Part shown: positions 22,481 to 37,400 of the stretch, piece by piece
Layout of the letters: each line of letters begins with the position of its first letter
Numbering within the stretch: position 1 is the stretch's first letter
Source: Hemicentrotus pulcherrimus
Lineage: Eukaryota; Echinodermata; Echinoidea; Camarodonta; Strongylocentrotidae
Assembly: GCA_003118195.1 (NCBI GenBank)
Contig: BEXV01001154.1
Coordinates: forward strand, 1 to 64,000
DNA: 64,000 bases
Reading direction: 5' to 3'
The notes under the pieces: generated by a model
Database searches by the model: none
What the model was told of the DNA's origin: nothing
The model's input: the letters and a program-made list of their open reading frames with translations, nothing else
Translations under genes and position numbers: made by a program

Positions 22481-25400
22481 CTAAAAGAGAAAAGGTTGAC
22501 GTAATTGATGATTTATTTGGTTGTGAAAAGGCATATGGCATAGAAGGAGTCAAACCTGTCTTTAGCGGACACCTCTCTATAAAGGTCACCTGTCTATAGT
22601 GACCATGCATTTTGTCTCCCGCAAGAGAGAAATGTGTGTTGTAGAACCTGTCTAGAAAGGTCACCTACATGTATCTATAGTGGCCCCTTTTTGTTTGTTT
22701 CTCTTGGATGGCCTTAATAGACAGGTTTGACTGTATATGTATGACAAAGCAACTACAGCAGACAATGAACTCAAATATAAGTACTTTCATTGTAAAGGAG
22801 CCTGGACAATACATAACATTGGAACTTGAAAACATAAGGGAGTAGGAGCCTAAAAGATTCAAGGGGTGTTAGAATACACGGCAAGAAAATAGAAAGACAG
22901 ATAGATAAAGAGAGGAGAGAGAGATGGGAGAGGAGGCAAGAGAAGAAGAGAGAGGAAGAGGGAAGAAGTATTGGGAGGATAATGAAGAATGAAATAACAG
23001 ATAGCAATGACATGGTTTAGTATGGAGAGAGGTAAAGAGAGGGAAAATAAAGCATTGACAGAGAGAGAAAGAGATAGAGAAAGAGAGAGAGAGAAGGAGA
23101 AATACAAATATATTAAGACAACATCAAACATACAAACAGGTCTGTGAAGAAAGAGACACAGAGAGACTTAAGGATGAAAAATTGAAAAGGAGAAAGAGAT
23201 GAAGGCAAAGAAAAGACAGGACAGAAACACTGTAAGAAAGAAAGGATTTGTAACTTACAGCTGGATGAGTCTTGGATGTTGCTGCCTTTCCTGTCAGCTT
23301 CGCGAGACGTTTGTCAACATCATCACTGCTTCCATGTTGCCTTGACAATGCCATCTTGTCTTCTACTGCTCCAAGGAAGTTCCTCATCTTATCGTTCAGA
23401 CTAAAGTTACTGAAGGAGCTCATCCTGGAATAAAAGGGAAAATACCTACAGTGAATACAATTTTTTCAAATAATATGTTGGTAGTCCCCATTCTAATTTG
23501 TAAAATATCACACAATGGATTGGATTAGCATAATGAGTAATTTGATATGGATGTACCTCTCATCAATACTGACAAGGTTAAAGCCTGTCTGCACTAGTTT
23601 GGCCAGGAGGGATTGGAACCTCCCTGCATCGCCACTGACAGGTGGTTATCTCATCAAATAAGCTCTCAATTAACATACGAAAAAAGGGGATCATGGGGGA
23701 ACAATGGTCACTGATTAGCCATCGTTTGCTATAAAGAGGGCGCAGGTAACTATAAGTAGTGCAGTGAGGATTTAAAAAAGAGACAAATATTTCACCTTTC
23801 TGAGAGGAGCTCCTTGTTGAAGTGAACACCATCCTCATCACTACCATGCAGGAGCTTGACGTCCATGAGCCTCTCTAACGAGTCCTCCTTCTCTGTCTCC
23901 AACTGCTCTCCACCAAACATCGCTTCGATGAGGGCCTTGGATTGGGCGGGGTCGAGAGGCGGCTCCTCCAGGGTGCTGATACCCTCGCCATCCCGGTCAG
24001 AGGCGGTGTCCCGCGGCGAGTTCTTGCTGCGGTAGCGGGCAAAGAAGAGGTCATTGCAGACGACGGAGAGCGCCAGATGGAACTCACGGAGGAAGTCAAC
24101 ATTGGTGTCGTCTCGCATGTCACCTGAGGATCACAAAGAAGAGTAATGATTATGGTGGCAAGAAGAAAGAAGGATATTTAGTGCAATACAAAAATTGTAT
24201 AAATGATCTTGAAAGGAGGTGTTGTGGTCGAGTGGATAAGTCACCGGAATGTTGATCACAAGGTCCGCGGCACTAATGTCCTTTGGCAAGACATCAATCT
24301 ACATTTGCAAAACTCAACCCAGGTGATGTAAATGGGTACCTGGTAGGAATTAATTCCTAATGGCAGCCATGCTAAAGCCAGGGTAATAATTGGAAAACGC
24401 CAAGAGTGTCAAGGCTGACAGACATGAGCGCTATACAAGAACCCACTATTATTATTATTATGTATTATAAAGGCAAGTCTAACAAGAACTGAAAGACATT
24501 TGTATCGAAGAACTACTGAAATTGTATACTCCTTGTAATGCTGATTTATCCAATGGAGCACATTACATTGTATTAAGTATTGGTATTAGAAAGTGCATAA
24601 CAATTCAAATATTCGCAACTATCAAAATTCAGTTATCCATGAATTCTTAGTATACATTTCCGATGCACACAAAACAAAACTCCTCACACTGTACATTATG
24701 TAATCATGCAAATACACATTCAATCATCATCAGCGTTTAAAGTCTATTCGTCCCACTTTGTGGGGTTGGACATTTCATTTCCTTAATGGCTGCTTTCCAA
24801 GCTTTCCTGTCTGTGGGATCCATATGAATGATACCCGATGTTCTGGCATCTTCTTCCTGGGGCTCCCGCAAGGTCTTCTTTCGGTGACCGGAAAGTTTAG
24901 AGCCCTCTGGAGTCAGTGTGTTGCCTCTCTTCTTGCCACATGTCCAAACCATCTAAGTCTATTCATCCTCATAACCTGTGCCACCCCCATCAATCCCATT
25001 GATTGAAGGAGGACTTTGTTCTTCTTTCTCTCGTGAAGTGATACCCCTAGCATCCACCTCACCATCCTCATCTCAGCTTTAGTAAAACTACATGTATATA
25101 CCCTTTGCAGCAGACATAAATGAATATTATTCCTTCAATACATTATAATATAGTACTTTACTAAAAAACAATCATGCAATGGCAATATGCAACAATTTCT
25201 GTCATATTTGTCATTATTTTGTTGTTTTTAAGCTATTGAACATGTTAAATAATAATACTAAGTTAGACAGCACCACCTGTGCGCTTAGAAGCGCCCTATA
25301 AATGTAATTATCATTAATCGTTATTATAATCGGGCATGGTGGCTCAGTGGTCAGAGCGCCCGCCTCATGAACGGGAGGTCGTGGGAACGAACCCCGGCCG

Positions 25401-28400
25401 AGTCATACCAAAGACTTATAACAATGGGACCTTCTGCCTTCTAGCTAGGCGCTCAGCATATTAGATTGGAGAAGGGTAGTAATAACAAATTATGCTACCC
25501 TGGGTAAATAAAACATTATTATTATTATTATAACTCACCTGCTTTGATGTGAGCGAGAGCATGGATAATAACGAGCATGAACTCTCCGACGCTACCAAGC
25601 CTCTCCTCCCTCACGTACAAGATATGGTTCAGGTCATCGTAATGGAACGAGTTTCGGTAAGCGTTCCTCACGAGCTTCTCATTGACGGGGATCTTCTCCG
25701 CGATGAGCAGCGAGACAGGCTTGTGGCCGCAGTGGACGGCGACGAGACGCACCACAAAGCATCCAAAGCGGTAAGCCACGAAGCTGCGGGGTGAGAGCTT
25801 GTTGAGATCGATCGGCACAAGCTCCTGGTCGTTTGTCCATTCGGTGTCGTTCTTGTCGGTGAAGATTTCTGCGGGAAAAAACAATGACAGTAGTCACTTG
25901 AGTAACACAAATAATTAATGTCTAAGACATCACCTAATGGTGTTTAAATGAAAGAGTTTCATCAGGATGGTTGTCATCATGATTTGAGAATTCTTGTTTC
26001 ACATCCAAAAGGAAAATTTACCTTTAACAGTTTCGATGTCTAAGATTCAGTAATCTTCCTCATAAGCAAATTGGCAAATACGACGCAGTAATTGCCAAAA
26101 CGACAAATAATTTTTTCTTTTGGATGTGATACAAGAACTTTCAAATCATGGTTTAATATTACTTTAATCTCCTATTAACTCAAGACCGTACTTACAAGTA
26201 CTGTATTATTCCTATATCAAAAGTTGCAAGATCTTAGAAAATCAGTAGACAACTGGTTAAAGACAATTTGTGGTGGGCAGTGAATAGTAAATACCATACA
26301 CTTTTTGCAGAACACTACTGGCACTTGCTAATGCATTCATCAATGATATCAAACATGAAAATCACTTTATGGGACTGAAGACACCCATCACGGTTAGTGG
26401 GACTACACATACCTTCTCCACGCTTGCGCTGGGGCAGCGTCCCATCCTCCATGGTACGCTTGATCTCGCCCAACTTGCGGTAGAGGGGTGATGACATGAG
26501 AAGGTTGGCCAAGTCTGCATCACTGAGGGCAGCAGCCATGGTGTAGTCCGTCGGGAAGGCTTGGTCTGGTTGGGCAGGGGCGTCCGAAAGGAGGTGGTCT
26601 GATTCTACGCTATTACGCAGCAAGATTACCTGTTTGAAAAGATATCATGGAGTGGAATTAAAAAGACAACTCAAAGCTAGTGTCTCATTCCATGAATCTA
26701 ATTTCCATCCTTCCATGAAATGTATCCCTCGTTTAACTTCACTGAGCTGTCTCACTCAATATCAGCCATATTTTGCCTTCTTGCTTCATGTAATAAATTT
26801 ATACTATTAAGTATTCCTCTCCTTTCTCTTCCCAACTACCCCCGCTCTTTAATACTCTGTCTCATTCTTACCCCTTCCATCTCTCATCTGTTTTTTTCTC
26901 CATTTTTTCTCTCTTATTCTTTCTCTTCTCTATAATTCTTTATCTCTATTTCTCTCCCTCTTTTATATCCTTGTATCTTACGTAACCCCCATCGCTCACT
27001 CTCTCTCTCTCTGTCACTCTCCCTCTCACTCTCCATTTCTTTCATTCTCTCGTCTTACCTCTTCGGCCTTCATCCTCTCTTCCTCTGACTTAAGCTCCTC
27101 CTCTTTCTCCTTGATGTTCTCCTCCACCTGGCCCTGCACCTGTTCTACCTTGGCCTTTCGTCTCTCCTCCTTCCGCTTTCGGATTCTCTCCTGTGGGTCG
27201 GAGAATTGAATTAAGCATTGATGAGCATTGATGAACATTAATTCCATAAATTAGTCTTTTCATTTATCCATTTCAATGCATTCATCAAATATTTCATTGT
27301 TTATCAATTCTTCTATCCATCCTTATAACTAATCTACCCTACATCCTCAGTCTACCAGCATCCATCTGATTTTAGACCTTTTGTACATCACTATCTAACT
27401 CAGCAACTGTCTGTTGATCTATCTATCTATCCATCTATTTGTTCATCTATCCATCCATTCATCAATACATCCATCTATCCATCCATCCATCCATCCATTT
27501 ATTTATCTGTCTATCCATATATCCATCTATCCGTCCATCCATCTATCCTTTCCATCCATTTATTTATCTGTCTATCTATATATCCATCTATCCGTCCATC
27601 CATCTATCCTTTCCATCCATTTATTTATCTGTCTATCTATATATCCATCTATCCGTCCATCCATCTATCCTTTCCATCCATTTATTTATCTGTCTATCTA
27701 TATATCCATCTATCCGTCCATCCATCTATCCTTTCCATCCATTTATTTATCTGTCTATCTATATATCCATCTATCCGTCCATCCATCTATCCTTTCCATC
27801 CATTTATTTATCTGTCTATCTATATATCCATCTATCCGTCCATCCATCTATCCTTTCCATCCATTCATACCTCTAGTTCACTCTGCATCCTCAGTCTATC
27901 TGCATCCATCTGGTTTTGGACCCTCTGAAGATCTCTTTCAAACTCGGCAATGATCAATCTATCCATCCATCTATGTTCCCGCCTATCTTTTAATATGTCT
28001 ATCTGTCTATCTACAGTATCTATTCATCTATTTCTCTATCTATCCATCCATCTATCCATATACCCTTCAAGCCATTCATACCTCTAGTTCACTCTGCATC
28101 CTCAGTCTATCCGCATCCATCTGGTTTTGGACCTTCTGAAGATCTCTTTCAAACTCTGCGATGATCTTTTCTTGGTCCTCCTGGCTTGCTCCTTGATCCT
28201 TCATGGCCGCCAGTTTCTCCTGCAAACAAGAACAAAGGAGTATGTTACTCTAAAAAGCGATACATGTAGTTTAAATGGATCAGGTAACTTTGTCTCACAT
28301 TCTCAAACATAATCCTGGATTTAGCTCATGCTGTAATCATGCTTATAAAACATTAGGTCATTCGGGAATCCCAAGACAAGATTATCAAGATAATTGTGAT

Positions 28401-31400
28401 TGGAAATTGAAATAAAAAAATTTGTCTTCACAATAATTTTTTTACAACACTACAGTCTATTGGGGAAAATGAGTACCGGTAAGGGAAAAACCAGTTATTC
28501 AAAGATTTTTACATTTTTGAGGCACTTCATGATCATTTTGAAGCGCATTTGTTTTAAGGCTTCAAAACTGCTAATTAGTCTCACTTCTGACATCCAGGGC
28601 AAATGAAGTAAAAAGATTGATATTGCAGATATAATTTTGATGTACATGTGTATATACTGATAGAGTATACTTGTATTGATTTCATGAAGAAGGAAACCGA
28701 CCTCTTGCTTCTTCTTCTTGTCTTTGATGAGTTGATCTTTTCTCTTGTTGAGGCCATTAATTCTCTTCTCGTTCTTCTCTCTATCTTTCTTCTCTTCATC
28801 AGTTAGTTTGCTTTCGTATTCCTCCAATTCACGCGCCATCTTCTTCATCTCGTTCTCCTCAAAGTCTGGAGATGAAAGAAATGTTTGGAGAAAGGGATTT
28901 TTAAAAGGGAATCAGAGAAAATGTGAATGATTTCAATCATTGTTAATTCTCTAAATTTATTCCATCATTGTCATTGATTTCATATTATTTCTCACTCATA
29001 CTACCTTTTGACATGTACATATACCTATAGAATTCTTCTCCTTCACATTAGACAATGTACCCATCTTAGACATCCTTTACTACCTTTCCACCCCTCCCCT
29101 CTCTTCCTTTCCCCATTCTCACCCCCTTTACTCTGCCATATCAATTCTATATTTATTATCTCCAGGACTATTAACATAATTATTTTTATCACCATCATCT
29201 TCATCAAAATCATCAATCAACATCAAAATCATCATCTCCATCAGGATCATGAGCACCATCGTCACAATCATCATCACTACCACCAATACCATCATTGTCA
29301 TTCTCATCATCACGGCCACCACCACCAACACCGCCATCATCACCATCATCTTCTCACCAACTTCCTCATTAGTTTTCTTACCTTCTCTCTCTTTCCTGAT
29401 TCTCTCCTCGTTGGCCATCCTCTCGGACTCCAGCTTCTGTCTGACTTCTTCAATCTCTTGAGCTGCTCTGGCGGCCTGTTCGGCATTCACCACATGGTTA
29501 GCGTCCTGGTCTGAGCTCAACTCTTTCAAGGCATCCGCATACTCCTATTGACAAAAATTAAATTAAGAAGTGAATNNNNNNNNNNNNNNNNNNNNNNNNN
29601 NNNNNNNNNNNNNNNNNNNNNNNNNNNNNNNNNNNNNNNNNNNNNNNNNNNNNNNNNNNNNNNNNNNNNNNNNNNNNNNNNNNNNNNNNNNNNNNNNNNN
29701 NNNNNNNNNNNNNNNNNNNNNNNNNNNNNNNNNNNNNNNNNNNNNNNNNNNNNNNNNNNNNNNNNNNNNNNNNNNNNNNNNNNNNNNNNNNNNNNNNNNN
29801 NNNNNNNNNNNNNNNNNNNNNNNNNNNNNNNNNNNNNNNNNNNNNNNNNNNNNNNCGGTAGGATGCGAAAGCTAATGTGCTTAGATTAGCAAGTGTGCGC
29901 TTGTAAAAATGACGCCTGGCTGGAATGCTCCCCAGGGAGTGGATAATGTGCATACATTGTGTGCGGGTAAGCCTTGAATCCGATGACCGGGGTAATAGTA
30001 TATATGTCTGTAAGGCGCTTTGATAGGGCCCTCCTGAAAAGCGCCATATAAGAAATAGTTATTATTATTATTATTATTATTAAAGAAGGAAAGAATGAAT
30101 AAATGGATAAATGAATAATTAAATAAATTATCAAATAGCATGAGTCATTACTTTTCTGTTATCTATAAAATAGAAATCTAGATTTCTAGTCTTGAACATT
30201 TCCATAATGTATATAAAGTTTGCATGATTCTCATCGAGTTGAATATTATGTCTTTCCCAGAACTAAATGAACCGAGTTCATGTAAGAAATTCATGAAAGA
30301 TGAAAATACAAAGAATATAATTTTCCAAACGGATTTAAATTCCTGAATTTCATTTTCATTTGTGTGTACCTGATAGTGTCTCTCCTTCATCTGGAGCTTT
30401 GCTCGGGCATATCGGAGCTCCCAGTCGCTGAGGGCACCCTTCTCGATGCCCTTCTTCTCATCCACAAGCTCCCGCTCCAGCTTGTTCAGCTCAATTTGCT
30501 GCTTGTTGAGGAGTGCAGCCTTGCGTTGCTGTCGTTGGTCCGACGTCAGGTCTTCCTTGGCCAGATCTGCAAGTTCCTTCTCGTGCCTCTGGAGCATGGA
30601 GTCGCGTTTGGCGTTGTACTTGTCGTGGAGCTTGTCGAGAGCGCCCTCGACGGCTATGCGACGTTCGGCAGCAAACTGGGCATCGAGGTCCCTGGCTTCC
30701 TGGGCTTGGCGTTTGGCAAGAACCTATGGTTTAGTGAGATGAGTTTGTAATAAATTTCTTGTTAACCATCAGTGAATGTAAAAATGAACCATGCTTACAT
30801 CATTCTTAATGTTTTGAGAAAAACTGACAATGCCAAATCATATTTCTAAACATTAAACAACTGCTCTAACTCTTTGTTTCATTCCTCCTTTTGTCAGAAA
30901 CTCTATCCATTTACTTTTAACATATCATAACATGTAATATGCAATCTACCAGCTTTCTTCAAACATTTTTGTTCATATTTTTTTTTTAAAGCTCTATCCT
31001 CCAGCAGTTTGAATCCATTGCGCCATCTTTTTCTCTTCCCCTAGCCCTCCTAACTCTCCTCTTCCTCCCCATCCCTTCAATTCCTCCTGCTTTCTTCCTT
31101 TCTTACTTCTCACTAATCATCCTCTTTGACATCCCTATCCATCCTACCTCTTTGATGACCTTGTCCGTGTTCTGTCCTCCAGCTTTCTGAATCTCTGCCA
31201 CCATCTCCTTCCTCTCTGCTTCCTTCACCACTTTCCCATGGACATCCCTCAGCTCCTTCTTCTGCTCGATCGCCTCCTTGGCAAGGTCCAGCTCCTGCTT
31301 TCTCCTCTGGTCCTCCAGGAGTCTCTTCTTGCGCGCTGCCAGCCTGTCTCGTACCGCCAGCTGCTGTCGGGTCCTCTCGCTCTCCATGCGATCCTCGATG

Positions 31401-34400
31401 TCTTCCAGCTCTCGGGCATGCGTCAGAAGCAACTGTTTCATCTCCTCTTCAGAGAGGTCCTGACGAGCGGCCAGCTCCGCGGCGTGCTTGTTCCTGGTCT
31501 CCGACAGGACCTTTGACTTCTCCCGCTCCAGCTTCTTGACCTCTTCGGCTTCCTTTGTCTTGGCTCCCTCACCAAGATTCTTTTGGAGGTCTTCCTTCTC
31601 CTGCTCGTGACGCTACTTCATCTCCTCCTGGACACGTTGGTGCTCCCTGACCACAGCCTAGAATTAATGATGAGATGGAAAATTGGTCTTAAAACAAAGT
31701 CATATTTTGCACTTGGTTTATCAGTAGGTTTATGATGAAGCATATTTTTATATTTTTATTGCATGGTTTCAATGAACCAGATGGATCTATCCTAAAGACA
31801 AAAAGCAGATTAAACAATCAAAGTAAAAAAAAACAAAAAACAATCAACAACATAGCATACACACTACTTGATTTTAAAACATTTTCTTCCATGTATTTTA
31901 TGTGACTGATTCTGAGCATCCTTAATAAAAAGATAGTGTACTGTAGAAAACGTGTGGCGTGATATATATTAATTAAGCAGTCGGCTGCCTAGCAGAGCCG
32001 GTGTAATAGTTGGAGCGCCTTGAGCACCATGCATGGAGGATATGTGCGCTATATAAATATCCAATAACTCCTCACCTGTTCTTCCATGGACAGCTCTGCC
32101 ATGTTGATGGGTGTGTCTTCGGCCACGCCCATGACGCTGAATCCGCCGCGATCGTCCTTCTTCCCGACCGCCTTCTCCTGCTCCTTCAGGATGCGTTGGG
32201 CGGCCTCCTCCTCGGCGAGGCGATGCATGTCCTGCTTACGGCGCCCTCTGCGAGCTGCGATCTTGGCGTTGAAGTTGGAGGACTGCTGCTCGCGCTGGAC
32301 CCCAAGTTCGTAGGAGATGTCCTCATTGTTGCGACGAAGCTGATCTAGGAGACGCTGCTGGGTGACTTGGTCTACACCGTGAGAGCCAGCAAGCTGTGGT
32401 AGACAAGAATCGATACAATATCATGAGCACCAGTATGTTTCTCATCTCCCTCTCTTTCGGTCCTCTCAAACTCTACCTCTTTTCTTCCTGTTTAATTTCC
32501 ATCTTTTTGTCTGTCGCTCTCGCTCTCTCTCTCTTTTCTCCCTCTTTCTCTCTCTCTCTACATGTACACACCTTCTTTCATTCTTGTTCATTTTAAAACT
32601 ATCAAGATATCACTGTCTCCTCCCTCCTTTATTTTCCAACTCCTTATTTATATCTTGAATTTCTTTGGCCAATTGATATAACCCCATCTCTTCTACTTTT
32701 TCTTTACTCCTCCCTCTGTCTCTCTGTCTCCTCCTCCGCACTCCTTCACTTTTTTTACCAACCTTGTCAAGGATCTCCTTATGTCCCTCTTGAAGTTCCT
32801 TGGCCAATCGATTACCGATCTCCTTCTCAATTGACTGAGCTAGTTGATTCTCTTCACTGTCTAACCATTTTTCCATGGTCTCCAGTCTCTTCTGGTGTCT
32901 CTTCTCTACTTCCTCAGCCTCCTCGCTGGAGTTACACTGTGAGAGACGAGGAAAGATTGCCATGGTCAATAGATGCTTAATAGGTACTTGGGATTTCACT
33001 CGTTCTGTTTTCATCATCCTTTTAATGTTCTTATAGACATTATGTAGATGTACATGTATATATTACCTTCAATACAAATAATAGCTTTAACATCAAATTT
33101 GCAAAACCAGAATTTTAAAGATTATCACAATCATTATCATCATCATAATCACCACCATCATGGTCATCATCACAATCATCATCACAATCATTATCATCAT
33201 CATCATCACCACCACCACCACCATCATCACTAGCACCAACACCACAATCATCATCATAATAATTATCGTCATCACCATCAGACCAAACTCACCTTCTCAA
33301 GTTCCTTATCGTGCTGCGTCTGAAGTTTCTTTGTCTTCCTCCTCCTCTTTTCCGCCATCTTGTTCTTCATGTTCCTGTTGAGGTCTGATTTCCTCTTCTC
33401 CATCTTCCTCTTGAGTGTGTCTTCCATGCTCTCCAGTTCTCCCTTAAGGTCGCTGACATCAGACTCAGAGAGGACACCGGTCTCTTCAAGGCTCGTCTGT
33501 TATATCAATTCAAAAAATGTAAAAGCTTGATATCCTGTTCATATCCTTATCTTTCTTCTCTGTTTCCTTTATTTCTAGAATATTGTTTCTTCATTGTCTT
33601 TTTCAAAAGTTACAAACTCATTACACCATAGTCATGATAATAAAGACATTATATGATGAATACATCATTAACATGAAATACTTACATTGTAATACTAACA
33701 TTAAATAATCATGAAAAAGGATTGCCAGATAAGCTAAGCTTACAAGGCATGATAATCTTTTAGAAAACTAATAATATTTCCTAAAAAAATGATGTTGGGG
33801 ATGGGAGTAAAAAAAACTGTATGAGAGAAGATGGCAGGAGGAGATGGCAAATAGAGCAAAAAAGGTGATGGTTGTCCGGAAGAGATAAAGATTTTTGACT
33901 TTTTATATTAAAAGCCTTTTTTAAATATCAATTCGGGGCTTAATCTCTTATGAAGAAATCAATTTTGCTTCAAAGGGAGCCCAAGGTAACATTATTTTAC
34001 ATGTTAAACTATCCCTCCTATAGTTGTATATTTTCAAGGATCACTTGATAAATGGACTCATTATTTTCAATGTTTGTTTGTATGTGTGTATATATGAATT
34101 TATTACAATATTTTCTATACAACATTTCTACAATTACATTTGTACAACCTGTTGAACATATACAAATTGAATCAAATGATACCAAGATTAGGTAAATGTT
34201 TACATCATTTCTGCATTATGGGGCTGCCATCAGCAACGACAAAATATTAAAAATAAAATAAAAAGAAGGAGTTGCAAAATCATACCAAAGTACTGTTCAT
34301 GTTCTCTGACATCATCTTCTGTTGTTCCTTGGCAAGGTTCTTAGTGATGTTAGTCTGGTCCTTGGTCCTGCTAGCGTTCTCCTCGGCCATCAGAAGGTCC

Positions 34401-37400
34401 AGGTCCAAGCCCTGGTCCTGGAGGACTCCCTCTGGATCCATCTCGCCGACGTCTTCCAGCTTTATGCCGAGCTGCTCGGCCTGCAAATGAGCATGAGATT
34501 GATTTCTTTGAGTTATACCGATATTGATGATGATCACTGTCTGTATTATTTCCCACTCCACATCAAACTGCATTGCTCTCAATAAAGGCTGATTCAGATA
34601 TGACACAGTAAACAAAGAGTAAACCGTTTTTTCTTCTTCTGTTCGAACTGTTTACACGTTCCTTGAAAAACAATGTTCCATAGATTCAGTAATCAAAATT
34701 TACCAGTTTTGAAAATCAGGAAGATGTTTTTGTGGCCAGGCTCCCCTTCATATCAACAAAATCAACATATATATGATAATAAGATTTGACTAGTACACCA
34801 GGAGGGTGATTCACAAAGATACCAAGTTGAACTTATCTCTAAGTTGGAATTAACAATTATGGAAAGCCATAGAATCTATGAAAATATTTTGTACAAGTTA
34901 TTTTAAAAAGCATAAAATGTTGATTCTAATCATTCATTTGCAAATATCAAGGAGATCTCATGTTCATGATAAGGAATTTATAAGAAGTCTAAATTTCTTG
35001 AATTTTTGCTTTTAAATAAATTATATTTTAAGGCTACAAATGGCTCTCCATAATATTAAAGTCCAACTTAGAGTTAAGTTTGACTAAAAATCTTTATGAA
35101 ACACCCCCCAGGTACATCAAGAATGGGGTGAATTCCAATAATTCATGCATTTACCTCTGCTTTGTGTTGCCTCTTGAGGGCACCCTCTCTCTCCCGACGT
35201 CGGTTAGCCAGCCTCCTTGTCAAGTCTTGCATCTGCTTGGCCTTCTGTTTGTCCAACTGGTCCAGGGAGTCGGCCAACTTCTTCTCATGCTCGGCCATGA
35301 TCTTCTCAATTTCCTCCTGGGAGGTCGCCTGCTCCAGCTTGGCCTGGAGGTTCTCAGACATCTGCCTGGTCAGCAAGGCACGCTTTTCATCCTGGAGTGC
35401 AAGGGAAGGAAGGATTGACACGTACAATGGGAATGGAGATTTGATTGCTGGGACTGAGAAATGTATCAAGAAAGAATGGAGACAAAACCAGATATGAAGA
35501 TTTCCAGCGCTAAGGGTCCTATTAAGGTATTTAAAAATATTACACGAAGGAAAATGTACTGTACAGGGTATATGTTGATAATCAAAGAAAACTTCATGTG
35601 AATAGTGAGTAATTTTCCTCCGGAAAGCTCTAATAGAGATTTGGTTTATAAAAAAATATATATACAAAAAAACAAAAATCGCTGTGAGAACATTACGTGT
35701 TTTGAAAACACCAAACTCACAAACAGCTCTGTGAATAGAATTTTACACTGATGGTCAAATATCAGGTTGAATCTGGTCACGACATCTTACATGTTCTGCT
35801 AGGAGCTTGTCCATCTCGTTCTCAGCCTCTTCCCTCAGCTCCTTGTCGAGGTGCATGCGCTCTGCCTTCTGCTTGGCCAGGAGCTTGTCCACTGCGGCTC
35901 CCTTCCCGGACACCACGCCTCCTCCAGAGACGGATCCACCTGGAGCTAGACCTGCCTGCTGGAGCATCTCCTGGCTCAGGGGGATCTTGCCGGTGTTGAG
36001 CTTCTCCAGCAGGAGCTGCAGGGCCTCCATCAGCTCCTGCTCCCTCTTGTTGGATCCTGCAATGGGTAAAAATTAGAAAATGGGAAAGTAATATTTTGAA
36101 CATTGGGGAGATATTTTTGTTGTTGCTCTTATTGTTGGTTAAAATAAGTCCTTATTCAGATAAAAAAAATCATGGATAACATCATGTACATTGATATTTA
36201 TAACAGGCACTTCATCACATTTTCAACTGAGATCAAATTATATACCTATATTTACTTGAAAGCAGATTGTAGATGTATTTCCTGTAAATCGTTAATTATC
36301 TTCATCCACTTAGTAGTATTCAAATCTGTTGTCTTAGTTTTAGGAGATATTAGTTGGTACGTTAATTTGGTCAGCTTTCTTTCTTTGCCTAAAAACTGGC
36401 TCAGGCGGACTGAGTAACATCTTTTAATTGGTGACGTAAAAGGAAAGTTCCAAGACATGAATAATCATTTCTGATTACAACACAAAGAGAGGTACATGTT
36501 GATTAATGCCTTGCTACAGATCATTGATGCTTTAGCTGGGATTTCCCCTCCAAAAAGATGATATACAGGCCAATTCTTACCTGAGAAGTTATAGGTACGG
36601 CTGGAAGAGAAATTCATGACACGTATATCCTGGCCATTGTTGCTGCTGTCACTGCTTGAACCACTTCCGCGGCGCCCTCGCCTGTGGCCGGAAAGACGTT
36701 CCAGCTTGTTGACATCCAAGTTGACCAGGAGATCCTACATGAGTTTAGACAAAATTTATAAAGATTAAAAGGAGTACACAAAAGTCCAAAGTAACAGATG
36801 TTTAGGATCAATACCATTCCACATTCCATTAATAGTTTAAGCTATCACTCACTATGCCATTCATTCTTATGGCACGTAACAACAAGAACTGCTAAAAGAA
36901 CTTGTGATCTAAATACCAAAAAAAATATGAACTTTCATGACAGCATAAAGATGAACTGATAAGTAAAGAACCATGGACAGATCTTTAAATCTTTATATGC
37001 CACAAAAATGGTCTCCTTGTGCCACAAAGTATCTACAGTGTATCAGGGGATACATGTACATACCAGAGACTTTAATATTATTGAACTGTTTTTAGGCAAG
37101 ATTAATCTATACCTCTATTAAAAGGGTTGTCATGGAGCTAATCAAGACCCAAAACAGGAAATATGGCAAAGCAATTGTCTTGTACTACACAATCCTTCTG
37201 TCAATTAGTGCCTATTGCTGTGTCTGCGAAAATTGCAGGTGTGGCAAATGAACAACAGTGCAGAGAGGCAGAGAGGCAGAAAGGGCAACCGTAGCAATCA
37301 TAGAGGTGAGAAAATCGTACCTTCAGCCCGTCTGTCTGTTTGGACATGCGTTCATAGAAGCCTTGAAGATCTTCCTGCTGCTTGGCCAGCTGCTGAGAGA

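Noticed and set aside
27414..27953. 179-codon open frame of I/S/P/H repeats
   Set aside because: It is a reading of the 61-bp minisatellite, with no start context or splice support.
27865..27955. Second copy of exon 28082-28219 considered as a real alternative exon
   Set aside because: No acceptor or branch region; the 5' half is replaced by simple repeat.
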